From positions 49,699,058-49,763,057 of the forward strand of contig OU862919.1 of the NCBI GenBank assembly GCA_917880885.1: DNA of 64,000 bases, given 5' to 3'. Made by a program: the position numbers and the translations under genes. The notes under the pieces were generated by a model, which was not told the DNA's origin, made no database searches, and was given only the letters and a program-made list of their open reading frames with translations. Shown piece after piece: positions 46,301 through 56,600 of the stretch. The number at the start of each line of letters is the position of its first letter. The stretch's first letter is position 1. The DNA comes from Limnephilus marmoratus. Taxonomy: Eukaryota; Arthropoda; Insecta; Trichoptera; Limnephilidae.

Positions 46301-48815
46301 GCAAAGCAAAAGAACTTGTAAGTAAATTATTCTATGATAATTTAATAATTTTATGTTTTTTTTACATAATGAGAGAATTGCGCCACCACTCATGCGTATA
46401 GATTTTTAGTTTATCGAATTTTGAGAAAAAAATAAAGGCAAGAAGTGCCACACCGAAGTGACATTACTTACTCTCTCCGTGGCCATAGTCGGGAAATATG
46501 ATAACTTTCATGGAGGAGCCTTTATTAAAGTAGGGAAAATAGCCCAAACCCAGAGCCATGAAAGTAAATAAAATAAAAAAAACAGCAATTTTTCTAATTC
46601 ATGTCAACATAGAATAAACAAGAACATAGGAAATGCCTTGTGGACATGAGATATAATATGCCTTACACAAGTTTTAAAATTATAATTTGAAACCTTTTTC
46701 ATAATTTAAAAATTTACTACAAACTATATTAACCCTTCAGCGGTTGTTGCGCGCGGTCTGTGAGACCTCAGCAAACTTATTTTACTGATTATGCGCTAAC
46801 TATAAACAATAGACAATTGCGCTTCCATGATATCCTCGAGGGGGTGAGGTATGTCCCCTCAGTACCCCAGTGACATTCGTCACAAGCGCACCTGTTCTTT
46901 TGTTTATATTTGCGGACTCAGATTCCGCGTGCAACTGGTTGTGTACTTGAAAAGTCTCTTGAATAATATTGAGAGCTGGGTGAGTATTTCATGATATTTG
47001 TATCATATTATTTAGAAATTAGTTTTATTTTTCGTAAATACGTTTAAAATTGTAAAATTTTATCTTGTTTCGTTATTATGTTGATTTAGAGCATTGTTTT
47101 GTGTCAGATGTCAAAAAATAGAGATTTCACAGGCTTAAACTATAACGTACAAATTTAAAAGGAATTAACAATTAATGTTTTTTTTTATTATTTATATAGA
47201 TAAAATACTTTTTTATTATATGTTACATACAATATCATGAAATATTCAGTCATCTTCTAAAACCAGACGCCTAATGTTGCGGAATCACAGACCGCGCGCG
47301 ACTGCTTATTTTTGGCGCAAGGGTGCGACTACCGGAAGGTTAAACTAGTTTACCAATAACACTAAGGCCAGACGTGCAAGGCTGACTTTGTCACGGCGAC
47401 ATTTTTATCACGTTTCAAAATCCATACAGATTATATAAAAAGTCACCCTAATGTCACGTCGCCACTTGCGCACACCTCCGTAATATTCACTGCAATGGAT
47501 TTTGCAAAAGTGCTCAACTGTTGCCGTCACAAAAGTCTAAATCAATTTTTTATCTCTATTCAACAGAAAGAAAATCCAAACGCCGCTCTTACTTTCTACT
47601 GGGAGGTTCTAAACCGAAGCATTCGCATCGAAGGAACAGTCGGTACACTGAGCGACGAGGAATCTACCACATACTTCCACAGCCGACCCGTTCCCAGTCA
47701 GATCGGGGCTTCGTCCAGTCATCAGAGTCAGCCCATACCTTCGAGGGACATTCTATGTGAAAGGGAGAAGATTCTAGAACAGCAATATACGGAGAAAGGA
47801 ATTCCCGTGCCCAAACCTGCATTTTGGTAAACATTTTTTTTTAACACGACAAAAAAAGTAACGGATTCATTATCTGAAATGCATCAAAATAGTTGCTAAA
47901 ATGTCCATATTGTAAATATGGCATTAAAAATGTCAATGGTCAATTGGTAGCATTGGTTGACAGGCACGGCAAATTCTAAAGAGTGCTAGTTACGAATACG
48001 GTTTTGGTGAAAAAATCAGTTCCAAGTGACGCTAAATAGGTGATACTTCTCATTCCTATTTGATTAATTTTGTGTTGACCTAACTAACATCCAAAAAGTA
48101 TGTTTTTAATTTTCTCTTATTTAAGACTGGTTGTTTCAATAATTTGATGTTCATCAATTTTTTAGAGTTAATTGTTTAAGTTCTATCTTATATATAAAAG
48201 TGAATCGCTGAATGTGTTGCTAAGCGCATAACTTTCGAACCATTGCACCAAATTGGATAATTCTTTTTTTTGTGTGTTCGTTATTGTCAGGACAAGGTTT
48301 TTATAAAACTTCCGGTGAGCTCTGGCATTATGAAATTTGTATAAAAAAATTGCTATTGGTGGAACGCGAGGAAGCGGCTATTGCTATGGAAAGCGGGAGG
48401 GAGGGGGAGGGGAACCTGGGAGCGGGGAGGGGAACTCGGAACGGGGGAAGGGGGGGGGAGTGGAGTGGGGAGAGGGAAAGGACAAGCAGGGAGAAACAAT
48501 TTCTTTATTAAGCGGCTTAGCAACGCATGCCGGGACCAGCTAGTTATTATATAATTGTAGGCCAGTTGCTCCAATAAACTGATATAATCACAGAACTTGA
48601 ATAGAACTTTCACTTTCAGAAAACATAAATTTGAATAATTTTGTTTCAGGGGTGGTTACGTTCTCACACCAAAATCGGTTGAGTTTTGGCAGGGCCAGAG
48701 GGACCGACTTCACGACCGTATCAAGTTCCGTCGCCCCGCAGCCGATGAAGTCCCCGATGGAAAGCTGCTGCATCTCGGAGAAGAGGGCTGGGTGTATGAA
48801 AGACTGTCTCCTTAA
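37352..48815 (+). CDS. PNPO: Pyridox(am)ine 5'-phosphate oxidase, whole gene (five coding exons)
   Basis: Joining 37352-37388, 45000-45156, 46218-46317, 47567-47826 and 48650-48815 gives 720 nt, 239 residues plus stop, close to animal PNPO length (human 261). All introns are GT-AG and phases agree. PNPO is an FMN flavoenzyme that oxidises pyridoxine and pyridoxamine 5'-phosphates to pyridoxal phosphate, the last step of vitamin B6 salvage, normally in the cytosol as a homodimer. The frame has the N-terminal [14 protein letters not shown] strand, [18 protein letters not shown] (FMN phosphate and substrate region), [16 protein letters not shown], the active-site RLHDRI and a C-terminal YERLSP. 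No break or stop was found, so it should be functional. Intron 1 (7.6 kb) is swollen by transposons. It converges with METTL18. AATAAA sites at 49068 and 49075 could end the transcript. Confidence 0.95.
37411..38095. mobile_element. Long-TIR element F in PNPO intron 1
   Basis: Ends TACAAAACCGGGACCAGCTC and complement, flanked by TAATTTTA (37403-37410) and TAAATTTA (38096-38103). Long arms pair, for example AATTACATCTAATTATTACC. The core holds two units of about 81 bp with CCCTGCGTAGCCAGACAAAC. It lies 22 bp after the exon 1 donor. Confidence 0.75.
38481..38798. repeat. Direct repeat flanking element E copy 1, left
   Basis: AACTTCCCCTAGCTTAATC through TTTTAAACG recurs at 39646-39909. This left copy has about 50 extra bp (38526-38578, AAACGACTTCAAAAAGGAGG) that the right copy lacks. 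Confidence 0.8.
38799..39645. mobile_element. Fold-back element E, copy 1
   Basis: Tips GGGAGGAATGCAGATCCTGC and complement. Arms share CACTTCGCGAACCGATACTA, CACGAAGTCGGCTACAATCG and ATACCAACATAACAGTGAC words in opposite orientation. The core (39110-39310) repeats CTTTACTTTAAAAAACAGCC units related to those in element F. Direct repeats of about 265 bp flank it instead of a short target duplication. Confidence 0.7.
39646..39909. repeat. Direct repeat flanking element E copy 1, right
   Basis: Second copy of the 38481-38798 block without its insert. The two are otherwise near-identical, including GATCGCCGTCTGACTGATTT. Confidence 0.8.
40360..40589 (+). mobile_element. Retroposon with LINE-type tail, third copy
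   Basis: Plus-strand copy containing GTGCCCGGGTTCATGGGGTG and the terminal AAGGGAAATTATTTTCCTCA hairpin, ending in GTAAAAAAAA. Element D copy 2 sits in its poly(A). Confidence 0.65.
40590..42209. mobile_element. Long-TIR element D, copy 2, with 94-bp minisatellite core
   Basis: Starts GGAATAAATTCGG and ends CCGAACTTTAGCC, bounded by exactly eight A residues on each side (40582-40589, 42210-42217), the duplicated poly(A) of a retroposon. Each arm carries two tandem sub-blocks around GAATTAGGCGGCGG. The core repeats AACATGGTTTGTGCCCC every 94 bp (about 41317, 41411, 41505, 41598). Confidence 0.85.
41268..41303 (-). repeat. Interstitial telomere-type repeat (CCTAA)7
   Basis: Seven consecutive CCTAA units, TTAGG on the minus strand, the common insect telomere repeat, inside the core of element D copy 2. 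Shorter runs occur at about 41107 and, as TTAGG, at about 56555 in copy 3. Confidence 0.85.
42318..42852 (+). mobile_element. pogo/Tigger-like element, internally deleted
   Basis: Ends CAGTATGATTCGGATATAAC and complement of CAGTAGAATCCGGATATAAC, with TA on both sides. The 535-bp copy keeps only the transposase N-terminus. Confidence 0.85.
42668..42800 (+). pseudogene. pogo-like transposase N-terminal HTH fragment
   Basis: [20 protein letters not shown] then [18 protein letters not shown] is the first helix-turn-helix of CENP-B/pogo-type transposases. After about residue 40 the frame leaves the family because the rest, with the DDE domain, is deleted up to the right TIR. Confidence 0.8.
43232..44251. 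mobile_element. hAT-like palindromic element
   Basis: Ends TAGTGTCCGACCGAA and TTCGGTCGTCACTA, flanked by exact AAAATAAT (43224-43231, 44252-44259). Long arms pair, for example AAGTAGTTAACATGTT. A LINE 3' UTR fragment (43625-43745, GTAGGCAGAGAGGACGGACC) is inserted. Arms carry repeated CCGAAAC words. Confidence 0.82.
44344..44603. mobile_element. Harbinger-like MITE with C runs
   Basis: Ends GGGGTCGTCCATTAATCACG and complement, flanked by TTA (44341-44343, 44604-44606). Four C runs of 9-12 lie inside. It lies in PNPO intron 1, about 400 bp before exon 2. Confidence 0.8.
44671..44837 (+). repeat. Repeat X, copy 2
   Basis: Ends GAAGTGAAAACTTC and TTTCACTTC; the body shares ACATCTATAGGATTT and GAGAGAATGAG with copies at 8200-8397 and 63808-64000. 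Confidence 0.65.
45000..45156 (+). CDS. PNPO: PNPO coding exon 2
   Basis: Acceptor TTTCTAG ends at 44999. The exon encodes [20 protein letters not shown] then [14 protein letters not shown] and [11 protein letters not shown], the conserved N-terminal helix and first strand of PNPO. The donor is GTAATA at 45157, phase 2. Confidence 0.93.
45457..45584. promoter_or_regulatory. 10-bp-periodic GAA/TTC array (HSE-like)
   Basis: Pentamers alternate in strict 5-bp phase: AGAAA TTTCT AGAAC (45457-45471), GGAAC TTTCT GAAAT (45517-45531), GGAAC GTTCG GGAAC (45547-45561), with weaker units between. The consensus for heat shock factor is alternating nGAAn/nTTCn. Phase resumes after the inserted MITE, through about 45998. 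Binding is inferred from the pattern. Confidence 0.6.
45585..45963. mobile_element. hAT-like MITE inside the HSE-like array
   Basis: Ends CAGTGGCGTAGCGAG and CTAGCTACGCCACTG, flanked by exact GGAACAGT (45577-45584, 45964-45971). Contains a C run of about 16. Its target duplication is itself one array unit. Confidence 0.85.
46218..46317 (+). CDS. PNPO: PNPO coding exon 3
   Basis: Acceptor TTTCTAG ends at 46217. Encodes [18 protein letters not shown] then [15 protein letters not shown], including the Arg and Lys residues that bind FMN in the family. The donor GTAAGT starts at 46318, phase 0. Confidence 0.95.
46733..47339. mobile_element. piggyBac-like non-autonomous element in PNPO intron 3
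   Basis: TTAA at 46729-46732 and 47340-47343 bounds ends CCCTTCAGCGG and CTACCGGAAGG. Subterminal GCGCGCGGTCTGTGA recurs inverted near 47290. No transposase frame. Confidence 0.7.
47567..47826 (+). CDS. PNPO: PNPO coding exon 4
   Basis: Acceptor TTCAACAG ends at 47566. Encodes [52 protein letters not shown] and the tail to VPKPAFW; the tryptophan codon is split by the donor GTAAAC at 47827. The open frame upstream of 47567 is intronic. Confidence 0.95.
48186..48543 (+). mobile_element. Helitron-like family A, complete copy in PNPO intron 4
   Basis: Begins TCTTATATATAAAAGTG after A (48185) and ends GGGACCAGCTAG before T (48544). The interior has a long run of G tracts (48400-48480). Its right end lies about 105 bp before the exon 5 acceptor. 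Confidence 0.8.
48650..48815 (+). CDS. PNPO: PNPO coding exon 5 (C-terminus)
   Basis: Acceptor TTGTTTCAG ends at 48649. Encodes [18 protein letters not shown], then [16 protein letters not shown] and [11 protein letters not shown] with stop TAA at 48813-48815. The Arg and His of RLH are the conserved substrate-contact pair. Confidence 0.95.
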
Positions 48816-49256
48816 ATAACCTGCACGATATACTAAACATTACATAAAACTTTACTATTACCGTCTTATCTGATTTAGAATACTTTTGTAAATCAGATAA
48901 AACAGTTGATTAGAATTTCATAATAATATTGTTATGGTCGGTTTTATGCTTTGTTGTGTGTTCAAAAGCGTGATGTAAATGGTTACGGTGAAATTTTATT
49001 TTTGATTGAATAATGTTTAATGTTACGTAAGGAAGTTTCAAATCCTTGCCATGGTTTAAGTAAAATCAATAAATAATAAATGATTGCAGAGTTTAGTATT
49101 GAATTATATTCTTCAAACACAGCAGATTTATTTTGTGGCACCATTTTTGAACTTGATCCCTTAGTAAATAGTGTCCCGTGCCCCCTTCCCACTCCCATCT
49201 TTCCATTGACACCGTTAATTAGTTTTAATTCATTATAATTAGTTTTAAGTAAATCC

Positions 49257-49284
49257 TGAGGAAGTGAGCATCACTCACGAAACA
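49257..49284 (+). ncRNA. Hammerhead-ribozyme-like core 2
   Basis: CTGAGGA, A, stem II GTGAG-CATCA-CTCAC, GAAAC. The core boxes equal those of the copy at 18922-18896 but stem II has a different sequence that still pairs perfectly. It lies about 180 bp past the possible PNPO poly(A) signals. Flanks are AT-rich and a closing stem III/I was not resolved. Confidence 0.5.
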
Positions 49285-49351
49285 TGTCGGTTTTTTATAA
49301 ATAATAAACGTTGTTAAAACAAAGAAATCTATTAATTTTGAAATTATCTTA

Positions 49352-49500
49352 TCTTATATATATAAAAATCTCGTGTCACTGTTTGTGGTCGCACTCCTCC
49401 AAAACGGCTCGACCGATTTTTATGAAATTTTTTATGTATATTTTGGTACGTATGAGAATAGGTCGTAAAGTATATTTCATGCCGCTAAGTGATTAGGGTG
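49352..49500 (+). mobile_element. Helitron-like family C, 5' part
   Basis: Starts TCTTATATATATAAAAATC and contains CTCCAAAACGGCTCGACCG, a start seen in many arthropod Helitron-like repeats. The 3' end could not be placed. Confidence 0.4.
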
Positions 49501-49957
49501 TCCCCCTGATCCAGAAAAAAATTCTGTTTTTTTTTAACAAATTTTTTTTGGCATCGAAAAATACCTATAACCCCAAATTTTCACCCTCCCACCCCCACCC
49601 TCATTTTTTAATCACGACCCTCCCATTTTTTAATCACGATTTTAATATTAAATTATTTATGTTGTTGAATATAGATGGCGCTACGTCATCCGCACATGCG
49701 CAAGTCATTCACTAAAAGCGTTGCGTCATTTTATTCGGCATTTGAAACAGTTTCGCAGTGCGTGCAAAATTTTGATGAAATACATTGAATTGAGAAAATG
49801 AATGGTTGGTGTTTTTTGTTTTTATCGGGGGTCATAGTCTTCAGTGCGCCATTCCTCTTTCTGTCATAGATCCCATCCCCACATACTTACAATACATTTG
49901 TTATTTTTTCTTCAAACTTTGCAAAAATACTTTGTGGCATCATTAAATATAATGAAA

Positions 49958-50048
49958 AACAAATAACTTAGTTTACACCACTATATAATTAACAACATCG
50001 ACATATTGTTAATTATATAGTGGTGTAAATTAAGTTATTATATTTGTT
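49958..50048. repeat. Near-perfect palindrome between PNPO and METTL18 3' ends
   Basis: Arms of about 40 nt containing ACACCACTATATAATTAACA and its complement surround a spacer of a few bases. It would form a strong AT-rich hairpin in either transcript. Confidence 0.75.
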
Positions 50049-50275
50049 TTTTTACAACTTCAATATGTTCACAACCAAAATATTCACTAGAAATAATTTA
50101 TATGGCAGAACAACATTTTCTACATTACTATATAAAGTCTTCCATTAGAATTAAGATGTGTTTTAAAAGGTTTTAAACTTAGGAATACAAACAATGAAGA
50201 TTATTTTTTAAGAACTAATTATGAAAATAAATTTTCTACAAAAAATATCACTTAGAAAAATAAAACAATGTGTTT

Positions 50276-50680
50276 TTATTTGAAAGTTAGCTTTATTATT
50301 TCTCTCCCAAGTCCTCCGGTACTTTTCCAAACACTTTGGCATTTCATGACTCCATCTTTTACCACCAATGATTCAAATTGTCTGATCCCCCCTCCAACCC
50401 CAAAATAATGAGCCTTTGCAGCCACGTACCCAATCCCATCTTTCTTTAAATGATTCTTGAATATTTCATAAACCTTCTGGTGGTTGTCCACATTATATAT
50501 TGTTTCCGAAGACAGGATATAATCGTATTTATAATCTTTGATATTCTTTTGCATCAGTTTTGATAGAGAGCCCCAATCTCCTGAGTAGAATTTGCAGCTA
50601 GTTTTGATTGTTTCTCTCTTTTCTGAATGGATGTTGAGAAGGCAATTTGGTATAGTGACGGCGTTGATTACTTCTTTATT
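50276..50680 (-). CDS. METTL18: METTL18 coding exon 4 (C-terminus)
   Basis: Acceptor TTTTCAG at 50681; encodes NKEVINAVTIPNCLLNIHSE, then SSETIYNVDNHQKVY and KAHYFGVGGGIRQFESLV, ending EIIKLTFK with TAA at 50278-50276. The longer open frame upstream of 50680 is intronic. Confidence 0.95.
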   Translation of the reverse strand, partial: NKEVINAVTIPNCLLNIHSEKRETIKTSCKFYSGDWGSLSKLMQKNIKDYKYDYILSSETIYNVDNHQKVYEIFKNHLKKDGIGYVAAKAHYFGVGGGIRQFESLVVKDGVMKCQSVWKSTGGLGREIIKLTFK

Positions 50681-53600
50681 CTGAAAACAACAAAATATTA
50701 CCCTTGGCATGTTAGTAACAAACAAAAAAATAACAACACCTGAATGATGCACGATTCGTCGCCATCAAGGAGAGAGAGCCCATTTCGTGTTGCCCACACA
50801 AATAGAAAATCAAAACATTTTAGTTAATTCTTATGTGAAAATTTTGTAAAGATTTTTTAACAAGACACCTACAAAAAAATAACAACACCTGAATGATGCA
50901 CGATTCGTCGCCATCAAGGAGAGAGAGCCCATTTCGTGTTGCCCACACAAATAGAAAATCAAAACATTTTAGTTAATTCTTATGTGAAAATTTTGTAAAG
51001 ATTTTTTAACAAGACACCTGACAACGGTAATTTTTTTTTGTCATTTTTTTAGAATGCTCTCACCAAATATTAAGAAATTCGTAAAATTGATGGAGAGATA
51101 CAGCATTTTATATGAAACAGTTTGTATGTTAAATTATCCTTCAGCAAAACTTTCTTTTTTCTAACAGTTTTAAGTTTTTTAGACTTGGTTGCATGCAAAT
51201 CAGATGTATAGTTTTTTTAGTATGTTGTCAACCAGGTTGAAAAACATGGTTTCGAGAAAAATGCATTCAAAGTTTTGCTGAAGGATAATTCAACATACAA
51301 ACTGTTTAATATAAAATGTTGCATCTCCATCAATTTTACGAATTTATTTAAAACATTTAGTAAACATTTAACAAATGCATCTTTCAGAAAATGAAAAAAA
51401 ATAATATATATAATGGTCTGGTGCCAATACCCCATGTCCTAAACAAATTCCTAAATAGTGCATATTTTAAGATTTATCACCAGATGTGTAAAAGCATGGA
51501 TTGATCTAGGCAATTTTTGAAAGAAAAACAAAATCTTCCATAAATTCGCCCTTCTGCTAAAAAGGTTGTGCATCACTAACTTAAATGAACGATTTGAATA
51601 ATATAGGTAAAAAACTATAAATCTACAAAACACCCGCAGTACTTACATAATCTTGAAAGTGAACATTAGCTCCCGACATAAGCGCTATCAATCCCAAAAT
51701 TCCCGCCCCACATCCCAAATCCAGCACTTGCTTTTCTTTCCATTCCACTTCTTCTGTGCACAAATATTCTGATAAGTCATTTGTACACTCCCATATTTTT
51801 AGGCCACCTGGGAATAATTAAACAGATTATAAAATTAATATTAAATCAGTAAAACAACTTTGCCGTGATTTGCCATGAAAAAAATGCTAAGTACATATAT
51901 AAATAGCAAAAATAATAGAATAAAACGATTATTAAACATATTTCCACTTTAATTTATTTTACCGTAACCGGTTTCAGCTCGTTAAAGCCATCTTCACACT
52001 GGTACAAATTATTCTTAACTTACGGTTAACATACTTAACATATGGGGGAGGGGGAGAGGAGTGGTTTACAAGGATTTTATTCAATTATATGGGCTTTCTT
52101 ACAATTGTTACTAAGTCGTCTTTGACTGTTGAATTTATAATTATTTTGGGTATTCCCAGTAGGCTTAATTACCTCGGGTTTGTAGCTAACTTCAACATTG
52201 TACGGGGAATACTTCAAGGCCCATCCAGACTCACGGCGAGAAGACTCGGTGAGAAGTTTCGCCGAGACTTCTCATCAGAACAAGCAATTTACCCACACTC
52301 TTTGATCTGTTTCCTATCTGGTATGGCCCGAGAATTCTTTTGAAGCAGCTAAAAATACCCACACCGATCGGAGAACAGGCGAGCGCGAGAATGAGACGGC
52401 GAGAAACTCCTCACATTGACGCTTCTCGGATGTTCTCGGGGTTTCTCGCCGTGAGTCTGGATGGGCTATTACAAGTGACATGAATTATTAATGACCTAAT
52501 ATTATGTGAAATAAAATAGAATACCTTCATAAACTCCGGCCAAAAGATCAGAATGTTGACTCTCCGCCTGCATCACATCACTTCCCAAATCATTTTCATG
52601 TTTACTTTCTTTTAGGTAGTTTACAGCATCCTCAGGGAAAACATGGCCAATGTCCAATTCTCCGCAGATCAGCAGTTTGGCTTTAGGAAACAGTTCGTCT
52701 ATGTCTTTAATAATTTCATCTGATGGAATTATTTCAACCGCATCCAGCCATTGTAAGTCGTTTTCTTTAATAATTTCTTCTAAAAATAATATAATCAATA
52801 TTCAATATCTTTATCTTTATATAGTATAAAATGAAGTCTCTTCCGCTGTATGTGCGTTTAGATCTTTCAAACTACACTACGGATTTTCATGCGGTTTTCA
52901 CCAATGGATGGAGTGATTCAAGAGGAAGGTTTGTATGTATAATACATGCATATTATAGTAGAGAAAAGTCGAGAAATTAAAAAATTTAATTCAGGCAGCA
53001 GGCAGCTGGCAAGCGGGCGGTGTGAATTTGATATGTATGCAAATTAATAGATGGCGTTGGTTATAAAGGTTGGATGAGCCGGGTCTGCTAGTATATTATA
53101 AAAGAAAGTGTACAAAAGCGCATCCCGCTAAAACTCAGAAGTCCCGGTACGATCAAGATATGTACGATATGATATGGTAGATCTCTATCCCCCCTCCAGG
53201 ATGACGGTTCCTGTTTTTTTAAATGTAGGCTGTTTTTTAAAGTAAAGATAACATACACAAGCCCGCTAGACAAACCCTGCTTTGCCAGACAAACCATTTA
53301 AAAACGTAGGCTGTTTTTTAAAGCAAAGATAATATACACAAGCCTGCTACACAAACCCTGCTTTGCCAAACAAATCGTTCAAAATATATACAAATCAAGG
53401 CCGTAGCCAGAGAAAAATTTCAGGGGGGTTTTGTTTGGTGGAACAGTGTTTATAGTCCAGTCAGTGGGGGGTAAAAAAGGCCTTTACTTTGAAAAGGTCA
53501 AGTTTTCGAACTTGGGGGGTGGGGGGGTAGAACTCTGGCCGCCATCTTGTATAGGAGGCGCCAAAATTTGGTTTTGTCAAAATAATTCCTCAACAGTTGA

Positions 53601-56600
53601 CTTTACAACAAAAATGTCTATTGCCAACTTAAAGAAGACTAAATTACGTACTGTTTTTATTCAAAGTTTTTTTTATAAGTCTTATATACTATAATGAATT
53701 ACAGCAGTAGAAAGAAGAATTTTTTGACTAAAAATCGTAAAACTCAAGTTTTGTTGATAAATTTTGTAAGAACATACAATATCATTTTAACGTTTTTCCA
53801 TTGGTGGATTGACATTAACGCCAAACCGTTTAGTCTTTCCTGGAATTTCTGAGCCGTTTCAGAAAAGAGACAGTCATGTCAGGGGTACATGTGGAAACAG
53901 GCAGTGTCACCAAGATTTTTAAATGTTTGTGAATGTTTGGAAATAAGGTTTGGTCCTGGTTGCATTTTCCGAGAGCTTCAATAGCACATGTTGGTCGATT
54001 TAGTTCAGATTCTTCCAGCCATTTTATCTCTCACTTTTCTAATTCAGCTTTTAAAGAGTCCCATTCCAAATATTTTTTAGAGCTCTTAGTAGTCTTCTTG
54101 ATAATTAAGTTTTTAAGTTATTTTTTTTCTCAATATTTTCTTTTAGACACTTGGTTTGTTTTGCCGAGGACTTTATAAAATTTCCAACCGATTTTATAGT
54201 ACTAATAGTATTTCAAATACACAAAAATGACATAGAGCCAAATTCAACTGCAGTGAGCTGCAATGAACGTATAAGGCTTCTGGATGTGACTCGCGAATTA
54301 CTGCCTGCACACCTTTAAAACCTCCTTTCATCGAAGAAGCTCCATTATATCCTTGTCGGATTAAATATTCGCAATCTACATCCAAAGATTTTAATTCAGA
54401 TAAAATTGCATAAGCTAAATACTTTCCTGTTGTATTCTCAACTGTTACAAAAGTTAAAAAATCTTCACGCAAGATAAACACATTCAGCCTTACTAAAAAA
54501 AAACCTTCCACGGCCGATAACCTGTGTTGTTGCAACAACATAAATAAAGCCCGTATAAAATAAAACACGATCTGTTACTAATAAGCTTTCTTCCGCGGTC
54601 ACGCTGTAAAAATGCATTTTACATCTAAATACATTTCTGAATGCATTTTACATCTGATAACGTTGTGTATGGTTATAATTTACTTGGTAAAAATTGTTGT
54701 TTTAAGTCTTCTCCGCAAGGGGCGTTATTGGCGCGCCTGTACATTTGTCCTCAGCGGCCCGCGCTGAAAAAATAGTTTGTTCATGGCGGGATGTCGAAAA
54801 TTTTGTTATTAAATATTGTGATTTTACTAAACTATTTCTATTATAGTGACCAATTCACTCTTCTTTCATATAATTGATATATTTACCGTGTTTTTTTTCA
54901 TCAGTTTTGGTCAAGTTATTAGCGCAATAATCGTACTTTGAAAGTTGAAATGTCAGAAAATTGTTTTATAGGTTACATAAAAATTCAAACTTACATTTTG
55001 GGATCTTTACTTTCCAAAATTAAGATCTTTATACTCCAAAATTCATTCACAAATCATTAACAAAACAGTCGTACACATTAGATAAACTACCCTCTCGCGT
55101 AAGCAATGTATATTTCTTTCCACGAACATTTTTTTTAATTAGAAATGTTTTCAGATATACGCTCGTTTATCAATTAAATAAAATTTTGACGGGGTTTTTT
55201 TTAATAAGGCTGATTATCTTTTAGCTCTGCATATCTCACACAGATGGACTTCTGTTCTTGTCTTGTAGTGAAACATTAGTAGTTCCACCAACAAGGACTG
55301 AAAAATATTTTGCAGAATTCAGTCTTTGCACTAATTTTTTCTGGATAATTTCACCACAAATTGCAATAAGTTAATTTTGTACAATCGGGCGTCGGTAGCG
55401 TTTAACATCATATTTTTAGTGTGCTTTATTAGATTTCGAGGGGGATCAAACCCCCTTGATCCCCCCCCTGGCTACGGCCTTGATACAAATAGAGGTTTGT
55501 TAACATTATAATTCTGTTTTTCATAATTACGCGCTTCATCATGTATCCCACGAAGTCGGCTACAATCGTATCTAGCTCTTCTTTGTATCAGGGATACCAA
55601 CATAACAGTGACGAAATGGCTGCCGGGCTGTCATAGTATCGGTTCGCGAAGTGAAATTTTATTTAACGCAATTGAAAATTAAAATTATTCAAAAAAATTT
55701 TCTAATGCTTTCCGCACTTTTTTTCACCTTCCAAATTAAAGTTCCGGCTAAAGTTCGGTTTATGGGGGAAATTCCTAAAAAATAAAACTAGTTATTTTTA
55801 TACTAATTTTGGGTCGGGGAATCCGAATCTGAAAGAATTAGGCGGCGGCAAGCAATATTAACTGAATTACACGACTTTAAAAATTTTTATACACATACAG
55901 GAAAATAGCCATTTTGGAAGCATTTTGATTCCTAGAAAATCAAACTAGTTATTTTTATACTAACTATGGGCCGGGGAATCCGAATCTGAAAGAATTAGGC
56001 GGCGGCAAGCAATATTAACTGAATTACACGACTTTAAAATTTTCTATACACACACACATGAAAATATTCATTTCGAAAGCATTTTGACACACGTAGTACA
56101 AAGATCATAGAAAAACAAGATAACATAGATGTTTTTACCACACAAAATTAAGTGTTGCCATTAAGCAGTAATATCAATAACGTAAAATAACATGTTTATA
56201 TTTTAAGTACTTATTTTTTATAAATTTTACTCACTTTTGTATCACAAACCATGTTACATAAACCCAGCGTAGCTGCTAAACTACTTGAAAACAGGGATGT
56301 TTTTTTGCCGTGACGCGAGCAGGCGGTATAAAGGGGCACAAACCATGTTACACAAACCTAGCGTAGCCGTTAAACTACTTGAAAACAGGGATGTTTTTTT
56401 GCCGTGACGCGAGCAGGCGGTATAAAGGGGCACAAACCATGTTACACAAACCTAGCGTAGCCGCTAAACTACTTAAAAACAGGGATGTTTTTTTGCCGTG
56501 ACGCGAGCAGGCGGTATAAAGGGGCACAAACCATGTTACACAAACCTAGCGTTAGGTTAGGTTAGGTTACGCATTTTTAAGACTACGAATTTTCATACAT

